Shown here piece after piece: positions 25,549 to 33,972 of a DNA stretch of 48,523 nucleotides. The notes beneath the pieces were generated by a model. That model searched no databases and was not told the origin of the DNA. It worked only from the letters and a program-made list of their open reading frames with translations. A program made the position numbers and the translations under genes. Position 1 is the stretch's first letter, and each line of letters begins with the position of its first letter. Source of the DNA: an uncultured Clostridia bacterium (GTDB taxonomy: Bacteria > Bacillota > Clostridia > Christensenellales > Pumilibacteraceae); contig CAMWLQ010000010.1 in assembly GCA_947175195.1 (NCBI GenBank), positions 1 to 48,523 on the forward strand, read 5' to 3'.

Positions 25549-27024
25549 TTACAGCAGTATGCAAATTATGCCGCCCCTGCCCTCGTTGATAATGCGCGAC
25601 AAGGTTTTGCGCATTTTCTTTTGCGTTTCCGCAGGCATTGCGGAAAGCTTGTTGTGTAAGTTTTCGTTGACAAGACAGTCAAGCGATTTGCCGAACATAT
25701 TGGTTTGCCAAATACCCTTGGGATTTTGCTCGAACTCGCTTAACAAATAGTGGACCAAGTCCTCGCTTTGCTGTTCGGTGCCGACGACGGGACAAACCTC
25801 CGTTTCTATATCCACGCGCATTATGTGAAGGCTGGGCGCCGAGGCTTTAAGCTTTACGCCGAACCTTGAGCCCTGCTTGAATATTTGCGGCTCGTCAAGC
25901 GACATTTCGTCAATGGTGGGCGTAACAACGCCGTAGCCCGTTTCCGCAACCTCGTTGAGCGCTCTACTCAGCTTGTCGAACTGGCGCTTGGCTTTTACCA
26001 AATCGCCGAGCATTGCCATAAGGTCGAACTCGTCTTTTATTTCCAGCCCGCATTCTTCCTGCAACGCGCGGTAGAACAGCCCGTCTTTTTCCTTAACAGC
26101 GTACACCGCCCTGCCCTTGTCAAGCTCCACGCTTTTAAGCTCGATCGAATCGAAGAACTCGCTGTCCAGCTCCGTTTCGCCTGCCGTGCAATCGCGCATT
26201 TTTGCTTTACCCTCGGCAACTGCGACCGAGCGTGTAAGCAGCTCGCCCACTATCGGGTTTGTACCGTCAAGCGCTCTTATCCAGTTTGCCGACTGTATAT
26301 ATACGTCGCGCAACGGAAATTCGTACAATACCGTTTCAAACAGCTTTACAACGTCCGCCTTGCTAAGCGTGCTTACGTTGAGCGGAATAACGGCGTTGCC
26401 GTACTTTTCCGAAAGCGCCTTGGCAAGCTTTTTGGTTTCCTGCGAATTCGGCACGGACGAGTTGAGCACAATCACGAACGGCTTGCCTAAATTTTTAAGT
26501 TCGTTTACGGTGCGCTCCTCCGCCGCCACGTATGCGTCACGCGGCAGCTCGGTCTTGATAGACCCGTCGCTTGTCATGACAACGCCAATGGTGGAATGAT
26601 CGGCAATAACCTTTTTTGTGCCGATTTCCGCGGCGCGCTCAAACGGCATTGGCGAATCGCTCCACGGCGTCTTGACCATGCGCTCTTCCTTGCCGTCCTT
26701 ATGCCCGGTTGCACCCTCCACCATGTAACCTACGCAGTCCACAAGCCGCACCGAAATCTTGGCTGTGTCGCTCAAAGTTACGGTAACCGCCTCCGCCGGC
26801 ACAAACTTGGGCTGTGTTGTCATAACCGCTTTACCCTCGGCGCTTTGCGGCAGCTCGTCGCGCATACGCTCCAGCTCGTACCCGCTTGCCGACGGCAAAA
26901 CAAAGGTGTTCATAAAGTTGGTTATGAACGTTGATTTACCCGACCGCACCGGGCCTACGACGCCGATATAAATATCTCCGCCGGTGCGCTCCTTGATATC
27001 GTTATAAACGTCGTACTCTTCCAT
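25549..27024 (-). CDS. spoIVA: SpoIVA, spore coat morphogenetic ATPase
   Basis: The 491-residue protein has the length and features of SpoIVA: Walker A GPVRSGKST (24-32) in an N-terminal TRAFAC-like ATPase domain, DCVGYMVEGATGH near 95-107, and the conserved C-terminal end GGIICILL. In sporulating Firmicutes SpoIVA hydrolyses ATP to polymerise on the forespore surface as the base of the coat. The SD GGAGGT is six bases from the ATG. A candidate sigma-E promoter (27056-27084) matches its mother-cell role. In many Clostridia gpsA lies between plsY and spoIVA; here that interval holds a structured non-coding element instead. Confidence 0.97.
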   Translation of the reverse strand: MEEYDVYNDIKERTGGDIYIGVVGPVRSGKSTFITNFMNTFVLPSASGYELERMRDELPQSAEGKAVMTTQPKFVPAEAVTVTLSDTAKISVRLVDCVGYMVEGATGHKDGKEERMVKTPWSDSPMPFERAAEIGTKKVIADHSTIGVVMTSDGSIKTELPRDAYVAAEERTVNELKNLGKPFVIVLNSSVPNSQETKKLAKALSEKYGNAVIPLNVSTLSKADVVKLFETVLYEFPLRDVYIQSANWIRALDGTNPIVGELLTRSVAVAEGKAKMRDCTAGETELDSEFFDSIELKSVELDKGRAVYAVKEKDGLFYRALQEECGLEIKDEFDLMAMLGDLVKAKRQFDKLSRALNEVAETGYGVVTPTIDEMSLDEPQIFKQGSRFGVKLKASAPSLHIMRVDIETEVCPVVGTEQQSEDLVHYLLSEFEQNPKGIWQTNMFGKSLDCLVNENLHNKLSAMPAETQKKMRKTLSRIINEGRGGIICILL

Positions 27025-27055
27025 ATTACCTCCATGGGCGTGATTACTAATCTTA

Positions 27056-27084
27056 CATATATGTTGCGATCGTACATATTATGC
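27056..27084 (-). promoter_or_regulatory. candidate sigma-E promoter of spoIVA
   Basis: On the minus strand GCATAAT (27078-27084) is followed after 14 bases by CATATATG (27056-27063). Compared with the sigma-E consensus from Bacillus (KMATATT, 13-15 bases, CATACANT) this has one mismatch in the -35 and two in the -10. The -10 is itself a palindrome. Confidence 0.5.
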
Positions 27085-27093
27085 CGCCGCAAT

Positions 27094-27234
27094 AAAATTA
27101 GTGTTATACCCCAGAGCTGTTTGCTCATCTCCGGCTCGCGTGCTACGCACGCTGTTGCGCTGCAAGCAGCGCAGTATCACACTAAATTTGTCGTCGTCGC
27201 ATTTTTGCTCCCGCAAGCGGGCAAAAATACTCCT
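27094..27234. repeat. structured intergenic element with three nested hairpins
   Basis: Outer arms AAAATTAGTGTTATAC (27094-27109) and GTATCACACTAAATTT (27174-27189) pair at 14 of 16 positions. Inside are GCGTG-CTA-CGCAC and a perfect hairpin TGCGCTGC-AA-GCAGCGCA (27156-27173). A further hairpin, ATTTTTG...CCCGC-AA-GCGGG-CAAAAAT, ends at 27234. No open frame of interest lies within. It looks like a dispersed palindromic repeat (MITE-like) or a structured RNA, and it fills the 314-base gap between plsY and spoIVA together with the spoIVA promoter and the plsY terminator. Confidence 0.65.
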
Positions 27235-27295
27235 TGAATCGATTACGGTTTAATGTATGCAAAGATTTTTCTTAAAAGAACAATTTTTTTGTACA

Positions 27296-27325
27296 CGAAA
27301 AAACGCCGTGTTTTTGCACGGCGTT
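27296..27325 (-). terminator. terminator after plsY
   Basis: AACGCCGTG (27302-27310) pairs with CACGGCGTT (27317-27325); the minus strand then runs into T's. It lies 14 bases past the plsY stop. Confidence 0.88.
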
Positions 27326-27338
27326 GCTTTATAGCTTT

Positions 27339-28055
27339 CTATTCCGATATTATATAGTCCTCATATACGAACGAACGGTCAGGCTGCGGCTTTATCTTTT
27401 TAGGCTTGAACAATACCACTCGTCCCTCGTTGCCGCCAAACAGCTTGTACACGTTTTTGTGGTGAGCGTACAGGCTGAGCAGGTATATTGCAAACAGTAT
27501 TACCGACGCGTACACGCCTATCGGGTTTTGAGCCGCCCTAAGCCCTTCTACCGCAAGCGGTGCGCTTATTATTATAAACGACGTGAGCGAGCCTACCTTG
27601 GTAATTATCAAGAACGCCACGCCGAACGCGAATGTCGCAAGCGTGTACATCGGCTGCAACGTCAGGCACACGCCTATTATGGTCGCTGCGCCCTTGCCGC
27701 CGTGAAATTTCATAAGCACGGGATAGATATGCCCGAGTACTGCGGAAATGCCGGCAACGTACATTCCAAGCCTGTCCGAGCCCAGCCGCAAAAACTGCCC
27801 GTTGCCCATAAACAGCCAGCCGAGCAGGCACGGCACTACGCCCTTTAACACGTCCAGTATAAGCGTAAGCACGCCGAGAGCCTTGCCGTATGTACGTAGC
27901 ATGTTCATTGTGCCGGGGTTGCCGCTGCCGCATTGCCGAATGTCCTTGCCCTTTAGCCTGCTTATGAGTATAGCGTTATTTATATTTCCCACAAAGTACG
28001 AGCCGACGGCAACAAGCGCGCCCGCAAGTATTTGCATAGGTGTAGAAATCGTCAT
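27339..28055 (-). CDS. plsY: PlsY acyl-phosphate:glycerol-3-phosphate acyltransferase
   Basis: The 238-residue membrane protein has the PlsY motifs [18 protein letters not shown], the motif [14 protein letters not shown] near 43-56, LDVLKG near 67-72 and [13 protein letters not shown] near 112-124. It transfers acyl groups from acyl-phosphate to glycerol-3-phosphate in the first step of phospholipid synthesis. The ~20-30 residue C-terminal extension after the last helix is basic. Its ATG overlaps the der stop (28052-28055), so it is translationally coupled to der, and a terminator follows it. Confidence 0.96.
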   Translation of the reverse strand: MTISTPMQILAGALVAVGSYFVGNINNAILISRLKGKDIRQCGSGNPGTMNMLRTYGKALGVLTLILDVLKGVVPCLLGWLFMGNGQFLRLGSDRLGMYVAGISAVLGHIYPVLMKFHGGKGAATIIGVCLTLQPMYTLATFAFGVAFLIITKVGSLTSFIIISAPLAVEGLRAAQNPIGVYASVILFAIYLLSLYAHHKNVYKLFGGNEGRVVLFKPKKIKPQPDRSFVYEDYIISE

Positions 28056-29362
28056 TTTTCCTCCCTACCGATAAACTTTAAGGTTATCGGTGTGCCGGTA
28101 AAGTCGAATGCTCTACGCAGTGCGTTTTCCAAATACCGCTCGTACGAAAAGTGTATGAGCTTGGCGTCGTTCACCTTGAACACGAACAGCGGCGGGCATA
28201 CGCTCGGCTGCGATACGTACAGTATTTTGGCTTTTCTGCCCTTTCTTGCCGTCGGCTCGGTCATTGCAACCGCCTGACCTATAAGCTCGTTTAACAGCCC
28301 CGTGGAAATCCTGCGCGACGCGTTTTGCCAAACGTATTCCGCAGTTTGCAAAATCTTTTCCACACGCTGACCGGTGAGTGCCGACACCGACACGCTTGTA
28401 AAGTAGCTCATAAACGCGAGGTGTTCCTTAAGCTCGTCCGTCTTTTCCTTTAACGTATAGGTGGACTTTTCCACCGCGTCCCATTTGTTTAATACTACAA
28501 CCGACGGCTTGCCCGATTCATGCACAAGCCCCGCTATCTTTTCGTCCTGCTCGGCTATCGGCTGCGACGCATCCACTACGATAAGCACAACGTCCGCACG
28601 CTTGACCGCGGCTATGGCGCGCATAACCGAATACCGCTCAATAGACTTGTCCTCTATATCGCGCTTGCGGCGCATACCCGCCGTGTCGATAAGTATATAA
28701 TCCTTGCCGCCGACCGTTATTGGCGTATCGATTGCGTCGCGCGTAGTGCCCGCTATATTGGAAACAATAGTGCGCTCATAACCAAGCAGCCTGTTGACCA
28801 AGCTGGACTTGCCGACGTTGGGCTTGCCTACCACCGCCACCTTGAGCGGCGCGTTTTCGCCGTCCTCTTCCGTGCGCTCAAACTCCTTGCACACCTCGTC
28901 CAAAAGGTCGCCCACGCCCGAGCCGTGTTCGGCGGAAATGAGTATGGGCTCGCCCAGCCCCAGTCCGTAAAAATCGTATACGTTGTCGCGGTTTGCCGAG
29001 TCCGCTTTGTTTACCGCAAGCACGACCGGCTTTTTGCTCTTACGCAGCACCTCGGCTATATCTCCGTCGCCCGCAAGCATGCCCTGCTTTATGTCTGTGA
29101 CAAAAACGACAACGGACGCTATCTCCACCGCGTCCATTGCCTGACGCTTGACCGAGCGCGAAATATCGTCGTCGCTCTCGTCGATACCACCGGTATCGAT
29201 AAGCGTAAATTCCTTACCGCACCACTCGCAGTCGGCGTAAATTCGGTCACGCGTAACCCCCGGCATGTCGTCTACTATTGCGACGCGCCGTCCGCTTATT
29301 CGGTTTATAAGTGTGGATTTGCCGACGTTGGGACGTCCGACTATTGCTACGATAGGTTTCAT
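28052..29362 (-). CDS. der: Der (EngA), double-GTPase ribosome assembly factor
   Basis: The 436-residue protein has two GTPase domains in tandem: GRPNVGKST (9-17) with DTGG and NKAD, and a second set GKPNVGKSS near 180 with DTAGMRRK and NKWD, then a C-terminal KH-like domain ending KFIGREEK. Der is needed for 50S subunit maturation. The length is typical. It heads the der-plsY unit and the ATG is directly supported by domain alignment. Confidence 0.98.
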   Translation of the reverse strand: MKPIVAIVGRPNVGKSTLINRISGRRVAIVDDMPGVTRDRIYADCEWCGKEFTLIDTGGIDESDDDISRSVKRQAMDAVEIASVVVFVTDIKQGMLAGDGDIAEVLRKSKKPVVLAVNKADSANRDNVYDFYGLGLGEPILISAEHGSGVGDLLDEVCKEFERTEEDGENAPLKVAVVGKPNVGKSSLVNRLLGYERTIVSNIAGTTRDAIDTPITVGGKDYILIDTAGMRRKRDIEDKSIERYSVMRAIAAVKRADVVLIVVDASQPIAEQDEKIAGLVHESGKPSVVVLNKWDAVEKSTYTLKEKTDELKEHLAFMSYFTSVSVSALTGQRVEKILQTAEYVWQNASRRISTGLLNELIGQAVAMTEPTARKGRKAKILYVSQPSVCPPLFVFKVNDAKLIHFSYERYLENALRRAFDFTGTPITLKFIGREEK

Positions 29363-29430
29363 AATACTATCAGTAGTTTAACACACTTATAATAAAAAGT
29401 AAAATATATTTAGCCGATTGTTATAAAATC

Positions 29431-30099
29431 CTACTTGTCAAAGTACTTTTTGTATTCGTCGGGATCGAACTCCTCGGCGATTTCGGCGTCAGCTTTGGCT
29501 TTTTGTCCCGCGCGGTGATTCATTGTGCGCTTGATTGCCGCAACGCTCTCGAATATAACCACAGCGGTTACTGCGGCGAGAATAATCGCATTGAACGCGG
29601 CGGGCGACCCGAACCGCAACGGCGTTTTGTACACGTACATGCCCACCGCCGACGACACCACGTCCCCTATCGGCATGCCTAAGAATATTCCGCACAGCGC
29701 GGCGATTTTGGTTTTGCCTACAAGATAGTCCACCGCGCCGCACAAAAACCCTATTATAATCACGCACACCGTTGACGACGTTATCGGCGCGATAAGCAGC
29801 CATACGGAAATGAACAGTGCGGCGGTGACGGATGTTACAACGAGCGCCCTGCGCACCTCCCGCATCCTGAACGCCAGTGCAAAAAACACCGCGGCAAACA
29901 ACAGCGGCGCAAAAAAGCCCGCCACGTTAAACTGCACCGTGCCCACGGTGAACGTGGGAATAAACGCGCAGCCTATAAGCACGGCTATCATTACAAACGC
30001 CAGCCAGTACGCCACGCCGAAACTTTTGAAAACGCGCTCGGCAATGCCGAAAAACAGCAACACGGCAACCAAGCCCAATAATACAAGACCTATAATCAT
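29431..30099 (-). CDS. DUF1614-like integral membrane protein
   Basis: The 222-residue protein starts at the ATG at 30099; an upstream in-frame GTG at 30159 lies within the terminator hairpin of the next gene and is rejected. About seven hydrophobic helices are seen, followed by a polar tail ending DPDEYKKYFDK. The beginning LLGLVAVLLFFGIAERVFKS and the glycine-rich stretch GVAYWLAF to FNVAGFFAPLL resemble the DUF1614 family, whose function is unknown. It lies 68 bases upstream of der on the same strand, so it may be transcribed with the der group. The family name is from memory. Confidence 0.72.
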   Translation of the reverse strand: MIIGLVLLGLVAVLLFFGIAERVFKSFGVAYWLAFVMIAVLIGCAFIPTFTVGTVQFNVAGFFAPLLFAAVFFALAFRMREVRRALVVTSVTAALFISVWLLIAPITSSTVCVIIIGFLCGAVDYLVGKTKIAALCGIFLGMPIGDVVSSAVGMYVYKTPLRFGSPAAFNAIILAAVTAVVIFESVAAIKRTMNHRAGQKAKADAEIAEEFDPDEYKKYFDK

Positions 30100-30149
30100 A
30101 TGCTCGATTATTGACTTAATCGGCGTGATATATACGGGTTGCTCTATAA

Positions 30150-30178
30150 CAAAAAGCACGGCGTTTACCGTGCTTTTT
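30150..30178 (-). terminator. terminator between the anchored protein and DUF1614-like genes
   Basis: AAAAAGCACGG (30151-30161) pairs perfectly with CCGTGCTTTTT (30168-30178). On the minus strand T's close the hairpin. It ends the transcript of the two genes upstream. Confidence 0.88.
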
Positions 30179-30192
30179 CAGTATTTGTTATA

Positions 30193-31191
30193 TTATGCTT
30201 TGCCGTACCAGCTGTCGTAGCGGCTGTTACCGTCGCTATCCTTGCCGTCAAGGTAATTCAAAAAGTCGAAGTTAGCCCATTTGGAGCTTTTCAGGTTGTA
30301 CACCTTTACGCTTTCTATTTTGATATTGGGCGTAGGCGGTTTCCACAAATAGGTGTCGCTCAAATGCGAGTTGAGCGTAGCGGTGAGGCGAATGGACTGA
30401 ATGTTCTTTATTGTTTTAGTGTTGAGCGCGTGTCCGACCATTGCGCACGAAATGGTGTTTATGTTGTTGGGCACCGTTTCGGCAAAATCGCCGTAATAGA
30501 ACTGGAACTCGGTGGAGGTGTCGGTCCTAAACGTGAGCGCACCCAGCTGCTTTACAAGGCTATCGTCAGTGTCATCCGTGCGTATGTGCAGCCTGTACCC
30601 GAACTTTTCCGTCACCTTGCTGAACTTATTGTTAGGCAACGCTGAAAACTTTTTGCAATAATCGGCGTCGTCGCTACGGTGATTGGAGCGGCTATAATCC
30701 GACGTATTGTTGGAAAGCGGCTGGTCGACGTATCCGCCAAACCTTAACCACCCGCCCTGTGCATCGTAGAACACGGTGTTATCGAAATACTTATTTGTCG
30801 CCAAAAATATAAAGTTGGTTGCAGCCGTATCGTACTCGTCCTCGTCAATCACGTATTCAAGCTCCATGCCGTTTGACAGCTTAAACTTGGCAATAACGTC
30901 GTCATAGCCGCGGTAAGGATTTACGGCATACATAATTACCGGCGCAATCAATGCCGCGATAATAAGCAATATAGCTACGGCGACTACGCAACTGATAATA
31001 ATCGTCGATTGCTTAGACCGCTTTTGCGACTGCGCCATTTGAGCCTCCGCGCTAAGTGCGGGCGCGGCGCTCTTTTGTTCCGCCTTGGGCTTGGCAACAT
31101 ATGCCTTGCCGTCGGATTTTTTGTTTTGTTCCGCCATGCGCTTTTGCTTGCGCTCTTTTGCGGTTAATGAATAATTGCGTTTTTCTTTCAA
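30193..31191 (-). CDS. membrane-anchored cyclophilin-like protein
   Basis: The 332-residue protein has a basic, low-complexity N-terminal ~60 residues, one transmembrane segment (about 62-85, TIIISCVVAVAILLIIAALI) and an extracytoplasmic domain. That domain shows a cyclophilin-type pattern: KFKLSNGMELEYVI, TAATNFIFLATNKYFDNTVF (compare the family's NF..L...G.YDG..FHR) and GGWLRFGGYVDQ (compare GFMIQGGD). The catalytic arginine/histidine signature is missing, so it may be a binding domain rather than an active prolyl isomerase. It ends with a short region after NTISCAMVGHA. It lies 15 bases downstream of the DUF975-like gene and ends at a strong terminator. The fold assignment is a moderate-confidence inference. 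Confidence 0.68.
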   Translation of the reverse strand: MKEKRNYSLTAKERKQKRMAEQNKKSDGKAYVAKPKAEQKSAAPALSAEAQMAQSQKRSKQSTIIISCVVAVAILLIIAALIAPVIMYAVNPYRGYDDVIAKFKLSNGMELEYVIDEDEYDTAATNFIFLATNKYFDNTVFYDAQGGWLRFGGYVDQPLSNNTSDYSRSNHRSDDADYCKKFSALPNNKFSKVTEKFGYRLHIRTDDTDDSLVKQLGALTFRTDTSTEFQFYYGDFAETVPNNINTISCAMVGHALNTKTIKNIQSIRLTATLNSHLSDTYLWKPPTPNIKIESVKVYNLKSSKWANFDFLNYLDGKDSDGNSRYDSWYGKA

Positions 31192-31206
31192 GATGACCTT
31201 GACCTA

Positions 31207-32913
31207 CTATTTCTTTGGATTTTGATTTTTTAAGCGTTCCTCGCGTTCGCGTCGTATACGCTCGGCACGTTCTATCGATTGCGGAGATGAGGGGTGACGG
31301 TTTGCCAAGCGATCGGCGGCGGCGCGGCGGTCACGTTCTATACGCTCCTCCGCTGCCCTGCGCCTGTCCGCAGCAGCCTGTCTTGCATTATCGGTATTAT
31401 TTGCCGTTTGCTCGGTTTTTAACGGCTCTTGTTCAATCGACGGCTCTTCCTGCTCGACCGCGTCGAAATTGCGTAAAAACTCGTCAAACTCGCTTTCGCT
31501 CATTATCGGCTCCGCGCCGTCCGCTTGTCCGTCCGTTTCAAACGTGTCAAATGTATCAAACGTGTCGCCTTGAGCAAAATCATCCGCCATAGGCTCGACT
31601 ATAGGCTCCATAATCGGCTCGATTACGGGATCGTCGGTCGACTGGATAATCGGCTCTATGATCGGCTCGGGCTGAACTGCGTCTTCATCTATCGGGCTTA
31701 CGCCGAAATCGTCTTCAAAGTCGTCCTCGCCGCCGTTGCCGCTTACGTCAAAGTAGTTGACTGCGGGTCCCTGCCTCTCGGAGTTTGAATACATATGCTC
31801 CAATTCCTTGCGACGTAAAACGTCGGAATCGGTAAGCTCCTGCGTTGTGAGCACGCGCTCCGTTTCCACAAGCCCCGTGCCTTCTATATTGCGCGAATGC
31901 GTGTCTTGCTTTGCCGCCTCTTTTGCAAGGCGTTTTTCCTCGCGCGTAAGCTTGGTCTTGCCCTGCTTTTCGGCTTTCTTGCTGCCGGGTGCTGCAAGCG
32001 GGATTTCGGGAACGGCATCCACGCCGTTACCGCCTCGGTCTTGCGCAGCATTGATGTCCGTACCGCCAAAGTCTTGTATGGCGGCGTTCATATCCATAAC
32101 GTCCTCGTCAGCCAAAGCGTCTATGGGCGCAGGACCGACGGGCTGCTGCATTGCGGGCTGCGAATACGCTTGACCGCCCTGCTGCTGGCGTGTTTGTCCT
32201 TGCTGCTGCGCCGCAGTCACGGGCATAGACGCCAACGTTTGCGCCGACACGGTATACACGCCTTTGTCGCCCTGCAGGTTGCGTTTATAGAACACCGTCT
32301 TTACCAAATTGATATACGGCGATATGAATATAAAGCCAAGCCCGAGCGTGGCAATGCCCAAAATGTACCAGCCGATAAGCGATGCGCAAAGCGAAAAGTA
32401 CATGCCAGTCTTGCCGCTCATTACCTTGCTCGACGCGGTAAGCGCGGCGGACGGTTTCATCTTGGGATTTGCAATCAACAAATACGCCGCCATCGACGTG
32501 CGCATCAAATATATCACTCCGGGAACTATAAGACACAGCAACAGCAAAAACGCTATGAGCGTGCGTTTTAGGCTCATAAGCAAAACCTTGGTTATATTGC
32601 TGCGCGCTATGGTTTCGCCCAGCCGTCTTACGTTGTACGGCTGGCATCTATACGACACCAAATAAAAATCGGTCATGGCAAAATTAATCATGCCCGCGCC
32701 GACAATAGCTATAATGAGCAGTATCGAGCCGTAACAAATCATTACGATAGCGGCAATATCACTCACCGCCGCGCCAAGACTTACGCACGACATAACCACC
32801 AACGCAATCAGCGTGATGAAAATTGTGAACTGCACTGTATACACAATTATCGCTTGGTGCATATTAAGTGCGAGCTTTTTTCTTGCCTCGCCTTTTATGT
32901 CTTTGCCTATCAT
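31207..32913 (-). CDS. DUF975-like membrane protein with long disordered tail
   Basis: The first ~220 of 568 residues form a DUF975-type integral membrane domain with about six helices; typical motifs are LCLIVPGVIYLMRTSMAAYL, SAALTASSKVMSGKTGMYF, GWYILGIATLGLGFIFISPY and FYKRNL. The remaining ~350 residues are low complexity: a Gln-rich stretch (TAAQQQGQTRQQQGGQA), a Lys-rich stretch, acidic repeats of the form EPIIEPIIQ / EPIMEPIVEPM, and a strongly charged helical end (RRAAEERIERDRRAAADRL). The tail is predicted cytosolic. DUF975 proteins have no known function. It is followed closely by the cyclophilin-like gene. Confidence 0.78.
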   Translation of the reverse strand: MIGKDIKGEARKKLALNMHQAIIVYTVQFTIFITLIALVVMSCVSLGAAVSDIAAIVMICYGSILLIIAIVGAGMINFAMTDFYLVSYRCQPYNVRRLGETIARSNITKVLLMSLKRTLIAFLLLLCLIVPGVIYLMRTSMAAYLLIANPKMKPSAALTASSKVMSGKTGMYFSLCASLIGWYILGIATLGLGFIFISPYINLVKTVFYKRNLQGDKGVYTVSAQTLASMPVTAAQQQGQTRQQQGGQAYSQPAMQQPVGPAPIDALADEDVMDMNAAIQDFGGTDINAAQDRGGNGVDAVPEIPLAAPGSKKAEKQGKTKLTREEKRLAKEAAKQDTHSRNIEGTGLVETERVLTTQELTDSDVLRRKELEHMYSNSERQGPAVNYFDVSGNGGEDDFEDDFGVSPIDEDAVQPEPIIEPIIQSTDDPVIEPIMEPIVEPMADDFAQGDTFDTFDTFETDGQADGAEPIMSESEFDEFLRNFDAVEQEEPSIEQEPLKTEQTANNTDNARQAAADRRRAAEERIERDRRAAADRLANRHPSSPQSIERAERIRREREERLKNQNPKK

Positions 32914-32991
32914 AATTTACAGTTTACAGTATTTGTCTTGATTTGTCAATAATTTTACTGGCGTGTATTTACTTTTATAGTTTGTTTTACG

Positions 32992-33100
32992 CTACACCCA
33001 ATTAATTGCGGTATCGTTAGAAATTGCTTTACGCCACTTAATTTGGTCATTCCGAGCAACGCGAGGAATCTCAACCATATTTTAATTTAGCATTCTACAT
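32992..33100. repeat. dispersed intergenic repeat, copy A
   Basis: ACACCCAATTAATT..TATCGTTA..TTACGCCACT (about 32994-33039) and ATTCCGAGCAACGCGAGGAATCTCAACC (given here in part; 33050-33077) match a second, more decayed copy at 44738-44860. The 189-base gap between 32914 and 33102 holds nothing else I can identify. Confidence 0.6.
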
Positions 33101-33102
33101 TT

Positions 33103-33954
33103 TTAATTATTAATTAAAAAACTCAAATCGAATCCACTGTCGGCGGTAAACGTTTTTCCGTTTAAATACGCCAAACCGCCTTTAAGCCCCGAAAACGTCA
33201 GCTCCACAGCGGCGAGCATTTGCGTATCGGGCGCGCCGTCTATCCTTACGCCGCCCCTTACTCCGTACTTGTGTTCGCCTATTATGGGACAGCCTATAAA
33301 CTGCAAGTGCGCGCGTATTTGGTGAGTCCTGCCCGTGTGCGGGTATACGCGCAGCACCGCAGCATCGCCTATCCGCTGCTTAACGCTGTACTCGGTTATC
33401 ATTGTTTTATAGCCCGCCTTAGGCTTGTCCGTCACCAATGCAAGATTGCGGTCGTTTAGCAGCTTGGTGTATGCCATCAGCGTTGCACTGTCATCTTTGG
33501 GCGCGGGCAGCACAACCGCCTCGTACACCTTTTTTACCCGCCTGTCGCGGAACGCATCCGACAGCTCCTTCAACGCCTTGTCCGTTTTGGCAAACACAAT
33601 CAGTCCGGTAGTGTTTGTGTCCAGTCTGTGCACGGCAAAAAGCGGCGCGTCGTATAGCTGCGGCAGCGCGTCGTATGCCGTGCGTTTAGGCTTGTCGAAA
33701 ACAACTATATTGTCGTCGTCGTATACAGTTGTTATATTTACGGCGTGTTTATTAAGCTCGTCGGGCACGAAAATATTGACCGTGTCGCCGCAAGCCAACA
33801 CCGCATTGGATTTTGATTTTACGCCGTTTACGCGCACCTCGCCGCTTTTGATAAGCAAGTCCGCACGCGCCGTCGACAGCGCGGGAACGTTGTTTGCCAA
33901 AAACGATGAAAGCCGTTCGCTTTTGTTTACTTTAAACTCGTATTTTTTTCCCAT
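33103..33954 (-). CDS. RluA-family 23S rRNA/tRNA pseudouridine synthase
   Basis: The 283-residue protein has an S4-like RNA-binding domain (about 10-60, LSTARADLLIKSGEVRVNG), followed by the catalytic domain with FAVHRLDTNTTGLIVFAK near residues 103-120; the aspartate in HRLD is the catalytic one. YPHTGRTHQIRAHL near 219-232 and GCPIIGEHKYG complete the fold. RluA-type enzymes isomerise specific uridines in rRNA or tRNA; which position cannot be told. It lies 18 bases after feoB on the same strand. Confidence 0.95.
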   Translation of the reverse strand: MGKKYEFKVNKSERLSSFLANNVPALSTARADLLIKSGEVRVNGVKSKSNAVLACGDTVNIFVPDELNKHAVNITTVYDDDNIVVFDKPKRTAYDALPQLYDAPLFAVHRLDTNTTGLIVFAKTDKALKELSDAFRDRRVKKVYEAVVLPAPKDDSATLMAYTKLLNDRNLALVTDKPKAGYKTMITEYSVKQRIGDAAVLRVYPHTGRTHQIRAHLQFIGCPIIGEHKYGVRGGVRIDGAPDTQMLAAVELTFSGLKGGLAYLNGKTFTADSGFDLSFLINN

Positions 33955-33972
33955 TCGTTTTCTCCGAAAATA

